From positions 61,682,688-61,746,687 of the forward strand of contig CM018031.1 of NCBI GenBank assembly GCA_008638375.1: a stretch of DNA of 64,000 nt, given 5' to 3'. The notes under the pieces are model-generated. The model worked only from the letters and a program-made list of their open reading frames with translations, did no database searches and was not told the origin of the DNA. The translations under genes and the position numbers were made by a program. Numbering within the stretch: the first letter of the stretch is position 1; every line of letters begins with the position of its first letter. Source of the DNA: Nyssa sinensis (lineage: Eukaryota; Streptophyta; Magnoliopsida; Cornales; Nyssaceae). Of the stretch, positions 24,288 through 37,764 are shown piece by piece.

Positions 24288-26541
24288 TTTTTTATGAATC
24301 AATAAAAGAATATTTTAAATTAGTTTACATGCTTTCAAATTAAGTATTTTTTTTTGTGATAGTCAGACTCTGTATTTAAATTATAACTGCCAACGATCGG
24401 CACAGAGCAGTTCTAACACCTCTATTAGTTTTTTAAGCTAAAAAAATTATTCAATTATATTTTAACTATTCATTTTTTAAGACCAAATTCAATACTACTT
24501 TTAATTTTAATTATTCGATCAAAATTTAAAAAAAAAGGTCAGGCAATTTATATCGACTTCTATTGAGATTTTTGACAGTTATACTGACTTTTTCATGAGA
24601 TTTATAAAATTACACTGACGATTTTGACCACTTTTTGTAAAGTTTTTTATTGTCAAAAATAAACTTAAGGTAAATGACTTATTTTTATTTTATATAAAAA
24701 TAAATTTAAGATTTTTATTAATATTTATTTGAAAAATGAAAAAATTAGTCAAAATTTATTTTAAAAAAATATGAAAGAAATAATTTTGAAAAAAAAAATT
24801 ATATGACTACGGATGGTAAGATGAGACTTTGATCTCCTTGTGTTTTTTTTTTACCAAGATTTTCTTTCACGTTTCTTCAAACTATACACATTCATGATTA
24901 ACCGTTCTGAAGGTTGAAAATTTGATCGTTGAAATTTCGACGGATCAAATTTTTTTGTCCGATCCTAACGGAGAGATAATAATCAACTTAATTAATTAGC
25001 GTTAAAGCTAGTCTATCGAATAAATAATTTATTAATTACATTGGCTATTTTAACAAGTAAGAGTGGCGTTGTTCTAATTTGATTTATTTATTTTTTGAAC
25101 TGATTTTAAATAAAATTTTAATTGAGTTAATTATAAATTGGGATCAAGCAATTTAATTTCCTTTTATATATATATATAAAGAAACTATTAATTGGTCATC
25201 GAGTCAAATTTAAATTAATAAATTATAAAAGTTTAAAATATGTTTAAGTTTAAATATTTAAAAAAATAATAATCCTGAACCCATCTCAAATAATTTTATT
25301 TAAATTTTTAATATTTGTTAAAAATAAATGTAAATTATTGTACTATTTGAAAAATAGTTATCAAAAAGTCAAAAAAAATTACAATAATTCAGTAACCGGT
25401 TTGGCATATTTTGTAGTGACTGAATTGGGCATCGTCAGCTACCTATTGTCAGAAAAAGATGTGAACAGGTCACGCGCCTAAGTCCATTACCGTTAATCAC
25501 GGACGGTATAAAATACTGGCCCACCATAGGAGGGTGGAGCGTGAGATTTATGCGAGTGGGGATTATACGCAATCTGTTGGAGGAAAGAAACTGGTTGTTC
25601 CGCATCTTGACACCTTTGCTTCACGCGTTTATACATGGCGGGCTTGCGATGAACGATATTATTATTACATGAAGGAATTGGAACAACGGTCTGGATCTAA
25701 TGAGTGATGTTCGGTGCAATCCTGACTGTTGAATCACATGGATTACGTGAAATCATTACCGCCTAAACTGACGGAATCAACTAATTGGGGTTCACGTGTT
25801 CGCTTAAAAGAGAGAGAAAAGGTCGTAAGAAACTGGGAAAGTGCTTCCAAAGTCAGCCCGCATGAAAAAGTTATTCAAGGACATGTTTGGATTAAAATTA
25901 CGTAAATGTGATTCTAATTGTTATTTATTTTTATCTTTTATATTATATATATATATATATATATCAATTGTGTAAGTTGATGGTTTAAGAATAAAAGTTG
26001 TAAAAAGTTAAATATATATATATACATATACATATATATATTTTATAAAAATGATGGAGTATTATAATTAATTTACTAGACATAACTCAATTCAATTAAT
26101 TTATAAGACATAACACAATTAAAATTTTTTGAATAAATAACCCAACCTAATTTATAATTGGCGGCATATATATTTCGTAAGAGCTTAAATTTCTAATAAC
26201 ATTACCCTAAAAAAAAATTATTCATCAGTTTCGATGCATTACACCCGAACCAACGAGTATTGGACACATCAGCAAAACGCGAGTAGTTTCACCACCATTC
26301 ATTGAACCATATGTTGTTTTACAATCACCAAATCAATTATGAAACTCTTCACAAATGAAATACTTTCTTTTATGCCCTATAAGAAAGTGAAGTAGGGTTC
26401 ACACACTGAAAAAGAGGCATTCCAAGAATTATGGAGGAGAAAAGTCCCTACTAAAAACAAATGAGATCAAAAAGCTCAACTAGAAATTCAGATGCCATGT
26501 TTCTTGCTCGCTGCACCAATGCGGTTGCCATCCGGGAGCTC

Positions 26542-29500
26542 TTAATGTAAAAAAGCTGCCAGGCGTGGATCTGTGCAATGCGGTAGACCGGTTCGAGCTC
26601 CCAGAGCTCTACAGCCAGCAGCTGCCTGCAAATTGCAATCATCCCATACAAAAAACTTCATGAAAAAGTTAATATAACACTCCTACTCCTGCCTTTCTTT
26701 GAATATCATTCTTAGTAAAATTGTCACAATAATACTTGAGTAGCACATACAAGTTTGCTTCTATTTTTATATTTAAAAAAAAACACATAAACTTACTAAC
26801 CACTTGAGCAGCAAATGGCAACATTCTTTCTGGTGACATGTCGGCGCAAATAGCTATAGATAAAATGGAAAACAAGAGTGAGTATTAATCCAATCGACGG
26901 ACACAACTACTAGAATATATTATAAGAACAAGTAACCCAACTACCAGAATGTATTTCAGAAATGATGAATAGACTACCAGGTACTTCTTGACAAGTAATA
27001 ATATGTATAAATTACATCTAACAGCGGAAAACTAATCTAGGTTATGAGATATTACACAACGTGATTTGGCAAAGTAAAAGTGCAATGGAGAAAATGTAGG
27101 AATAGCTACACTGAGTCACAGCTACCAAATTCTCTGTTCTTTTCAAGCAAGACCAATTATTATTTTCCTCGAAAACTGAAACAAGCAGTTATAATTTGTG
27201 AAACCAAAGTTTCCTTCACGGCCAAATATGTAATAAGGGTACACTTGATAAATGCTTATTCAGCTATTCCAGAAAATAGTCTGTTGGTAAGGCATTTAAA
27301 AAAATCTAACACCATCCAATTTTAAAACCTGGATCGGCTGATTAAATTAAGTGACCTGAGAAGAGGATCCCAAGATTTGGTGTTCGTTCTTGTTATAGAG
27401 TTCTTTGTCATGAAGATGGTTTGGACTTCCCTTGGAAGGGCAATTGGAAAGTCAAAGCCCCTTTTGAAGGTGTCTTTCTTTGTTTGGGCAGACATGTGGG
27501 AAGCGATTTTGACCCTTGATAATTTGGGGGAAAGGGAAAAACTCTTGTCCAACAGGAGTTGCATGTGTTGTCAGGCAGGAGAATCTACTAATCACTTTCT
27601 TCACTGCAAGATTGCAGGGAGTGGTGGTCTCTTATTCTTTCTTTGGCATACATTGGACTATGCCAGCCTCAGTACTCGAGTTAATGCCATATTGGGGAAA
27701 GGGTGCATATGCTTTTGTAGATTTTTTCTTTGGGAATAGCATGAATGGTAGTGATTTAACAATAAGAGAAAGTTATAATGATCTCAATGTAACTCAAAAA
27801 TACAGGCATTTATGGGTTCAATGCAAAATTTGTTATGGATTAAATTTAAAAAAAAAAGTTAAGTCAAAAATGAATATTTGTGAACAATGTGGATATCATT
27901 TGAAAATGAGTAGTTCAAACTTCAGATAGAATCGAGCTTTCGGTTGACAGAGTTAGTTCCTATTCTTTTGTACATGGGTTGCTCCCCTTTTGGCGCTTTT
28001 ATTTATTACATAGTTATAAAAAAAAAATAGAAGTACTTCAGATTGATTGAACCAGCATGGAATAAGCATACTACACAACATAAATGATTTTTCTGGATTT
28101 GTAATATTCCTGAAAGTCTGTTGTTAAGGCATCCAAAATTCAACTATGGCACCATCCAATTACAAAAACCTGGTTTGGCAAATTAAATTAAGTACCCATT
28201 TGGGGGAGCTTCAGATTTTAGAGAAGTGATAATGGCAATGGGGAGAAGCAGTTTGTTGTTTAGATGAATGTATTTCAACGAAGAAGCATGGATATGAACA
28301 CACAGCATGGATACATTGACATGGAATTTTTTTTTAGAAAAAAAATAGAATAAGGATACGTCGGGGGATAAACTGGAATAATATACATAAATATATGAAA
28401 TATAATTTATTTATATATATGACCATATAGTCCGACACTAACATTATTGATTTATTTCAATCAAACTAGGAGTAAAAACAATTCACAAATCATCATGTGA
28501 GAGATTTGCAATCTCAAACATCCCAACATTGGTAGAAAAAGAAAAGATCACCTCTTGCCCTAACAATCAAGAGAGAGAGCGAGCCCTAGTGTTTCCACAG
28601 CGTATCCTAACGCCTCAAGCAATGTGTCCGAAATTTTAAAACTATAAAAAGAAACCAGATATTCATTTTAACATGTTAGACATGTGTCTGAGCGTGTCTT
28701 TGTCCTAGACGTGTCCGACACGACACTCTAGATTTAGATAGGTGTCTATGTTTCATACTATTTCAAAAGTGATTATAATGTTAGAAGTAATTTTGAGTGT
28801 TTGGTAAACATTGCTCAAAAGTGATTATAGAGAATAAAATGTCCTTTATGACTTCTACAAGATATTATATGATTTTGAATATGTTTGGCTATGCACTATA
28901 TAAATAAAATTATATTATGTATATAATAAATAAATAATAGATATAACAATAAATTACCCAACATATATATAACAATAAAATAAATAAATAAGTATATTAT
29001 TATAATATTATTCATGTAAACTAAATATAAAAGGCCAGCTGTTTGCTGACAAAAAAGGTGACATATCTTTGGCCAGATGCGATAATAGAAATCTTGACAA
29101 AAAAGCCGACCACTGTAGACATTTATTTGGATTAATCGAAAATATTAGAAGAGGTAAAGGGCATAATGGAAATACAGAAAAGGGCTTATGGACAACTGTG
29201 TCTCACCAGAAGCAGCCTTTTGCTGCTTATGCGAATCCACAGAATATCGAGTCTTTGGCCAGACGTGAAGCCCTACTAAATGGCCAGAAGCATCAGTGAT
29301 GGGCCTTTTGGAGGCACATGCTATAAGCTCATTCCAAGAAGCCCCGCTAAACGGGCTCTAAGTGACCTGAGAAGAGGATCTCAAGGTTAATTGATCTAAA
29401 AACCTAGTGACTGGACAACTGAAGCAGTTCAGCTTTATTGAACCTTAGAAGCCTGAAGTATAAATTTTTAGTATAATTCAATAAATTTTAAAAACATTAA

Positions 29501-32500
29501 TTTGGTCAATGTTTTGACCTGGAGTTGAAGTAGATTTAACTGAGTGAACATCATTTCTGGGCCAGAGGCCTCTGTAGGGGTTTCAGAAAAATAAGTTTAA
29601 GAACCAACAATCTCTAAAGAAGAATTCAAGGTAAAAAAAAAAAATCCCCAGTGATTATAGACAACAGCTACTTGTTGCTTGCTAGAGTTTCTAATAGAAA
29701 ATAAGACTCCCAACACTAGCATACAACTATAGTTTCCATATTGAATGAAATGGAAAAAGCAGCAGAAGCAACAACAAATATGCAAAGGAGAAAACCAAAG
29801 TCATTAGAAACAAACATTAGGTTGAATTGTTTCACATACCGTAAAGAACAGCTCCAATAAATGCATCTCCAGCACCCGTTGTATCAACAAGTTCTGAGGG
29901 AGGTATCTTCTCAGCTGTTCCCACAAATAACCTTCCACTCACTGTCCCCACCCCGTTTGCTCGCAGTTTCATCACTGTCTGTGAAGATTCAAGTAGAAAT
30001 AAAGCAAAATCATCAAATCCAAATCAAATAAAAAACACCACTCCCTGCTTTGACTTCATAATGAGTGGCATCCAACAAATGGAAGAGTGTCTTGCTGCAG
30101 TCAATATATTTATGAGGAAATCAATCAAACAATCTAACATAACTCTCTCTCCCCATCTGTTTTACAACCATATGATATTCAGTTCCCAACAAAATTCCAA
30201 TTTGAAAATAGGAAGAAAGCAAGCCAAGAGAATATTCAATGATGTTAACTTGTCCAAACAGTGCTTAGATATAACACATAACTGCCACTCAGCATTCTTC
30301 GAGTTGGTTTTTCAAAGATAATAGATTCAAATTTGTAGTCAATTTTTGGTTCATTAGAAGACTTAAGAGGGATGCCTAGGTCGATATAGACAGCAGAGAG
30401 GTTTTTATTTATTTATTTGATGTTTTCCTATCTCTCATAACGAATAGGTCATCATCCTCAACAGCATTACCAGGAAAGAAATAGTTGTGACAAAGGCAAG
30501 CTTGCTTGTGCATGTCATCATAAAATTCCACATGGCATGTATATGTGGTAACATATTTTCCTCCAAGGTAGTTCTCTCCCTTTAACATGCAATGTCAAAA
30601 TTCAGCCAGATCTGTGCATGACAAACTGTTATGTACAGGTTGTATCTATGACCAAATAACTGGAGTAAGTACAGTACTTCTACAATAGTCTGGAGTCCAG
30701 AATAACTTCTGTGATGCTCAAACCAAAGCTTATTCTTGGGAGGGGACTAACAAGGGTTATGGGTTCTTTTGCCCTTAGGCCCCTTACTAAAGGGCTGTTA
30801 ACACAAGCACAATAGATGGCTGACAACAAATGAAATGGCAAATTTATTTATGTATCAAGCATAGTATTATTTTTTTTTCGCAGAAGAAATGAGAGAAATA
30901 GTATTAGAAGAGAAAAAAGGAATATAACAGGGAAATCTGAGTGATCCTTCTATATAGAATGGAAAAATCCCCGAGATAGTGAAAAGTCTCTGCCAATGAC
31001 CCAAAGTGATTGGACAGTGAATAAAAAGGTGGTTGAAAGTTTCATTGCACCTTTTACACATCATACAAATGTCTCGCCCAAGGTATTAAACGCCATCTTC
31101 TCCCATATTATTATTCATCACACCAAAAAAAATTCCTTAGTTAAGTTCAATTTTTTTTATGAGCAATTCATTAGTGAAGTTCATTATGTGCAATTGTAGC
31201 TCATTTGGTTTACAATTGCACATAATGAACTTCACTAATGAATTACAGTCCAGATAGAGATAAAACAAATGCTAACTTTTTTAAAAAAAGTTTGTGTGAG
31301 ATAAAGATAAAACATGAATATATATAGATGTAGACCAAAGAGAAAGTGAATCTGTCAGGCAAAAAGGAAATTACCGATGAAATGCATGCTGGGATGGCTG
31401 CATTACTATCCATTCTCTGCTTCAACGATTCTAATAAACTATCTACATCCATTTCTTCAGACCAATCATCCTCTGAACAGGCAGTGTCCCAGTTAGAAGC
31501 TATGAATACTAAAGCAAATAAGTAGACCAAGATTATCAAGTTCTGGTCCACAGTCCTCTTTCAACTGTTGACAGAATAAAGAACAGGGAACTGTACACGC
31601 ACCAGTCACACTTCTCTCAAGCATTATGCAACCATCTTCGCCAAGGGTTACAATCACAAACTTAATATTTGGCAACCTCAAAAGCATTGAAACAAGTGCA
31701 CTTGGAATGGATGGAGCCTCAGTCCATGCCTGCCAGATGAGAAACAAACATGTCCCTTACGTAATCTAAAAGAGCAGCACAATATATAGACCAAAAGAAA
31801 AAACATAATTAAAGCAAATAATAAAAAATGAACATGAAACTGCAAGTCAAGTTATTGATTTTGTGATCAAATATACTATGAGACAAATCACATGAACATA
31901 GAATGAAGAATGTATAACAAATTGCAGGAGGTATCTGGAAGACAGAAATTCCAGAAAATGAATTTCCTGCTGAAGCATACACAGCAACCAAACATCTCCC
32001 TGATGAGGCATGGTTTTCTTCATTTATAGTCTGCAATGGCTGAACATAATACGAAAATAATTTCTTTTTTTGATACTTATCATTTTTTTGACAAGTATAA
32101 TAGGAAAATAAATTTACAAACATTTATACTTGAAGTTCTATGCTTATCTTGCTTCACAACAAGATGCAAACAAAAGTTACTAGAAAAACGAATCATTATG
32201 GCATGCGGAACAGGAACACAATACGCTATACTTTTAGATGTGGTACAATAGTGAGTAGGCTTATGCAGATGACATAGGTGGAATATAACGAGGAAGGACT
32301 TTGTAACAGTTTATTTTTTTCTTTCTTGTTCATCCAAAGATGAGGAAAATTTATTATATAAGACATGTAAAAGCATTGAACAAAGCACACCCATTTATGT
32401 TGATCACTTAATTTGAATTGGTCTTTTTCTGCTATTTTTCTCTTAAAAGGAAAATTAAGAAAGATCAAAGAAGTAGGAAAAATTCCACGAATGACTAAAT

Positions 32501-35500
32501 TAAGTATTCTATAACGTATTCTATAACGTATTTGTTCATTATTTTGGAATGCACATATCAAAACAAGGATGCTTAGGTATAGCATTTTCTAGTAACTATG
32601 ATGCAAACCAAAGATGCTACAAAAATTTAGATGACGTTGGTAGTAGTTTTTGAATCTCTCATTGATTAGACTATATTGTTCTCTCAATATAATGCTTTTC
32701 TATTTGTTATGCGGTTTTTACATTTGCTTTCAGCACCTCTCACCAACACATCTACTCCCTTATTAGTCCTTGATGTCACCTTCCCACAATAATTCAAATA
32801 AATCTTAGCAGGAGACTGCTTAAATTATAGGAAATATCAAGATTTAAGTATAAAAGTAATACCAGATACCGAGGCGAACTTGTCACTAATTTATGGGAAT
32901 GCCTTCTTCTTCTTTTTTTTTTGGGGGGGGGGGGGGGGAGGGTTAATTTTCAGGCCTCTTTGATTGATTAGAGTTCAAATATGTCCAATTCTATGCAATT
33001 GTTGGGTTTGTTGTTTTGTGGTTTTCTTATGGTGATTGCTAATCATACAAGTTTAACTATTCAAATTTCTAGAAATCACTTCTCACTGAATTCAATAACA
33101 TGAGTTATTGGTTAAATCAATAACGAGTTATAACTAGTATGTCCAATTCAATCAATATAACCATTCACACACACTTGATCAAAATAATTAAACACAATTT
33201 AGTCATTAAGTTCAATTCCCCTACTTGCTAAGTTTTAAGCCCCATTAATTGATTTCACACATAAGTATATATTTATTCCAAATGTCCAAAATTTATGCCC
33301 TTCATCAAGTTGAGTTGATTCACATGTGATGATGGCTAGGACACTCTTGTGCATTCATCAAATTGTTAATGAATTGATCAAACAAATATATCAAGTAAAA
33401 CATACATCAATTCATAACGCAATCATAAGCACTATCAAGCTTTCCTCCTTCAATCCCTCTAGGTGTGAGAGTGGATCACTCCTTAATGTGTGCACATTTG
33501 GCTCTCAAAGCTCTTTTGAATGATCCCTTAATGTTTATAAATGAAATATAAACAAGCTCTCACAAGAGCACCATATAATCTTCTCATGAGATCCTCCCTA
33601 TTTATATACATCATTCAAGTCCAACGACTCTTTTAAAGCGAGTTTTTTTTTTTTAGAAAAAGAAATTTGGGGAGCTTGGTTGACCAACTGGCACTTTGGT
33701 CAACTAAGTTGTCCTTTCTGTTGCATGTTGGTCGACCAACCCCTATTCTATGGAATACATTGGTCAAGCACCTAATCGGTCCCTATTTCACATTGGTTGA
33801 CCATTCCCGACATTGATCAACAAACCTATGTTCTATGTTGTACCTTGGTCGACCAACGTGTGTTTACTGCCTTGTATTGATCAACCATACTTAATATTGG
33901 TCGACCATACTTCACATTAGGCCTTCAAGCTTGCTCCACTTGACATTGATGCTTGAGTACTTCTTGTAGGTTGATGAAGCTTCTCCCAAGTCTTCATTCT
34001 ATATATGCATAATCATCCAAGTACTTCAACCTTCCTTATATGTGTCTTCAATCACTCACTCGCATACAAATTATCATGAGTTGCCAACCTACACTAGTCC
34101 TAGCATGTACAATTTATTCATAAATTGAAATAGTTAATGCATGTGAAATCCTCCTCATCAATATGCTGCAAACCACATCAATACGCTGCATCCCTATAAA
34201 AATGTTTTACAACGTTAAAATTCTTGATATTTACTTTAATTTGCACATGATGTTCCTTATTTTTCCATGATTGTGGAATTCTTTTGGTGATAACGCCAAT
34301 CGATTACACAGATATCACAGTCCAAAAATAAAAATGGGCTTGCATTCAAAGGGCGGGACCTCAATAATCTATAACCACCCGACAATTGCAATCTGTAGTG
34401 ATACGCCCATCAATCTTGCCAGTTTCTCATCTTCTCTAATGGCATTACTAAAATAAAGACATTAGCTAGAGATGGAGGAAAACATGACTAAGTCATAAAT
34501 CTGGGGTTTATTCAACTTGATCCAAATCAATAGAATTCTAGCAAAAAGAGCACGTACCTTGTTTTTCAGTTAATTTTCTTTAACATATGATTTGCTCCAT
34601 TTATATATAATATATCACAATACTCTCATTGAAGTTTTTAAAGAAACATCTTCATGCATAATTATGCGTAAGTAATTAATAAATATTGTCAATTAAACTG
34701 TATGGAGGGCCAGGCAGATCCCTTGGATTTAACATTTATAGGAAAATCATGTAGTAGAAGAAAACCATTATTAGTAGCTCTAACAAGAATGGTCAGCTTG
34801 CCTGTGGAAATTTTGCCGAGCATACAACATAATCTGAAAAATTTAGGAGCTCATCCAACCCTTCCCGTTTCCTTTCTGCATCAATTAAAATAGGTATACT
34901 CCTGCGATTTGCCTGTACTGAAAGAATCAAAGAGATGCAGTTTACTTCCAATTTGTCAATATTAGTTTAATATATGACACAGTAAATATATAAACCAAAC
35001 AGGTAAATAAGAAATAAACTGCAAGCAGTATGCTTGCAGATTTATATTGCCAGGGTAACAGAGAGGACACATGAGGTAAATATGCAAAATGTGAAGTGGC
35101 AGCCAGTCACAACCGAGGAATAAAAAAAAGTGCTAGAATTTTAGATTCACGTGCACAGTGAATATACATAGGTTTTTATGTAAGGAAAAGTTTAATGGCC
35201 TCTATTGCGAAAGAGTCAGCTGAGTTCAAGCTCACGTGACCCTCAGATCAGATCAAGACAGGACTGTTAAAGAAAATAATTGTCTCTCTTGATTTCAAAT
35301 GATCATTCATGTACTTGACATGAAAATAGAAGGAATTTTAGGAAGATGAATTCAAGTCTAAATAAATTAAAGAATGAGATTGGAGGTCACAGGAACCAAT
35401 TTTGGTGCAGGTAGGCATCCTTCCTTCACATCACATGACCTTGGTACCATGAGCATTTCACAAAGTGAAAGTACAAAATCAACATCATCAACTAAAAATG

Positions 35501-37733
35501 TGTACAGCACCATAGGGTTGCACCCCAGCTGGAATTATATAGTTATGTGCAATGCGACCATATGCATGTCTTGATTTGGACTAAATTATGCTTGTAAGCA
35601 CTGCAAAGAAAGATTGCCACTCTTTGTTTAGGTAGCATAACCAATTCAAGCCCAGATCTATGAAGTCCCCAAACTATCAAGAAGTAAAAATCAAATGACA
35701 ATTACCTCCTGTGCAACAACCAAAGCAGTTTCATGCAATCTTCCATCAAAATAGACAAGTTTAACTCCATCCAGTGCAGATAACAAACTTGTCTCTGAAA
35801 GGTCATCAGGTATCATGGGAGGGAATCCAGGAGTGTGAATACAAGTGCGAGTTTTCCTGAAAACGCCATACAAAATATATTCTCCAGATATGAAGCTTCC
35901 AAAAAAATAACCTGCCCGACGTTTAAAACTATATCCAAACATAGCTTTCTAATGAAGTTATTTACCAAAAGAATAGTGTTGATAAAATTCCAAAAACAAA
36001 AAATGATAGAAGTGCAAAAAAAAACTTGTTTAGCCAGTTCCCCTTGTAGTGCTCCTCCCCCTCCCCCTCTTTCCTATAGTGGTGTATTTATATTTTCAGC
36101 ATATTCAACTCCAGGAATGACTTTGTATGATGTTTCTTCCAAAGAAATTGCCTTTGATGGAGAAGAACAATGATTGGGAATTGGACCAAAGGACAAAGAG
36201 AAGATTCCATTTGTACAAAAAAAAGGAAGGATGATCTTGTTTGTTTTTTTCCTCCTTTTTCAATTGTTACTCCAGTGATTCAATGGCCTAGTAAAGACTA
36301 GTGTCAAGTGGTATGCTTGGAAAAGGACAGAAAAAGTGAGAAGTCCGTGTCGGCTTTATCAATGGACCAACAGGTCCTTGTGCCACCCAACCATTATTTG
36401 ATCATTGGACATCTTAATTCCCTTGCTTAATATTGGGCCCTAAATCGTCAAGTCTGCTACGGAAATTTATAACCAAATTTTCTGGATTCTCAATGAAAAC
36501 TTAAAAAAAAAAAAAAAAAGGTAGTTAAAATATATTACATTAGTTTCAAATTATGATTGTGAGTAAAAGTCATATGGACCACCACTGCGAAACATTAAGG
36601 CATTAAGCATACATGATACTTATCAGAAGAAGATATATTATTGAGCAAACACAAGAAAATCATAAAATTTCTCAATTCTGAATATATTTTTTTTGATAAG
36701 TAATTTCTCAATTCTGAAATAAAAACAAATTCTCAACTCAACCCAACCCAACAAAGCCTTATTCCAACAATTTGGGATCATTTATATGAATCATGTTTTG
36801 TCATACTGCTCTATTTAAGGCCATTCACTCAGTTAAACCACATGTTCTCATATCTTTTTTTACTATCTCTGCCAAAATAAATTTTAATCTCCCACACATC
36901 CGTCTAATAATAACAATTATAGAAAAAACAAAAATCAATGAGGAACAATACTTATTTATAATCATATATTCATATTGATGTTCCAAATGTAATTGGGGCA
37001 GGGGGGAAAGGCATATAAGCAAAGACCCTCACGTCTGGTTGTCAACAATGATATAGGTGAACGGTGAATTTCCTTCCTTGGAAACCTGGAACCAAGACAA
37101 ATCAAGTCACAAAAGGAACAAGTACAAAATGCTAGCTCAAGTGGCAATGCCACCCGTCAAAGCCCAAAAAACAAACAAATAACGTTACAAAATAATAATA
37201 AAATACAAGCACCTCACTTAGGGCAAACAACTCAGCAATATAGGGGACTGATATGATATTCTAATCCAAAAATTCAGAACTTCGGTGAGGAGTTTTTGCA
37301 ATTTGATAATAATAAATACATGTTTCATACACATTACATATGTAATCCAACAATATAATGAACTATGCAAAGAACTGGACTTCTTTGACCTTGAGGAGGA
37401 AAACTTGGAGAAGGATCAGGTTAAGACAATCACTGTAGAAATTTAAGACGATCTATTTTGAGAGATATTTTCAGGACAACAACATAATTCTTCTTTTCTC
37501 ATCCGAAACAAACTCTTTTTTGGGGGGGGAAAAGGTCCAGCTTTGTACAAAACAAAAAAAAATAAAAAAACTTAAGCATGACTACCAACAAAAGTGGTTA
37601 CTAATTATGTTATATAAAGGTGTCGTTTCTGTAGGGAAAAATAGTTGCGGGTTCTGAATCCTTAAACAACAAAGCATTTAAACCACAGTCAGCAAACCAC
37701 TTATTGGCAATTCGGAACTAAAAAATTGGATAA

Positions 37734-37764
<31 letters not shown>

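Larger units (their letters stand above)
21600..26541. other. Intergenic region between myosin promoter and pfkB 3' end
   Basis: No conserved coding sequence in either strand. It is AT-rich, with (TA)n at about 25,947-25,963 and 26,013-26,040, (GT)n at 22,888-22,906 and (TATG)n at 24,261-24,287. One long inverted repeat is described separately. A patch at about 25,480-25,870 is more GC-rich than its surroundings but holds no recognisable gene. The pfkB 3' untranslated region occupies the right edge (below 26,541). Confidence 0.6.

Noticed and set aside
27516..27929. A working nuclear accD gene
   Set aside because: Only about 70 codons of the zinc-ribbon region are present, with a disrupted end. 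There is no transit peptide, no carboxyltransferase domain, and LINE sequence lies on both sides.
37125..37160. SINE-like A box (GCTAGCTCAAGTGGCAATG) beside pfkB exon 5
   Set aside because: No B box follows at the needed distance; at most a truncated remnant.
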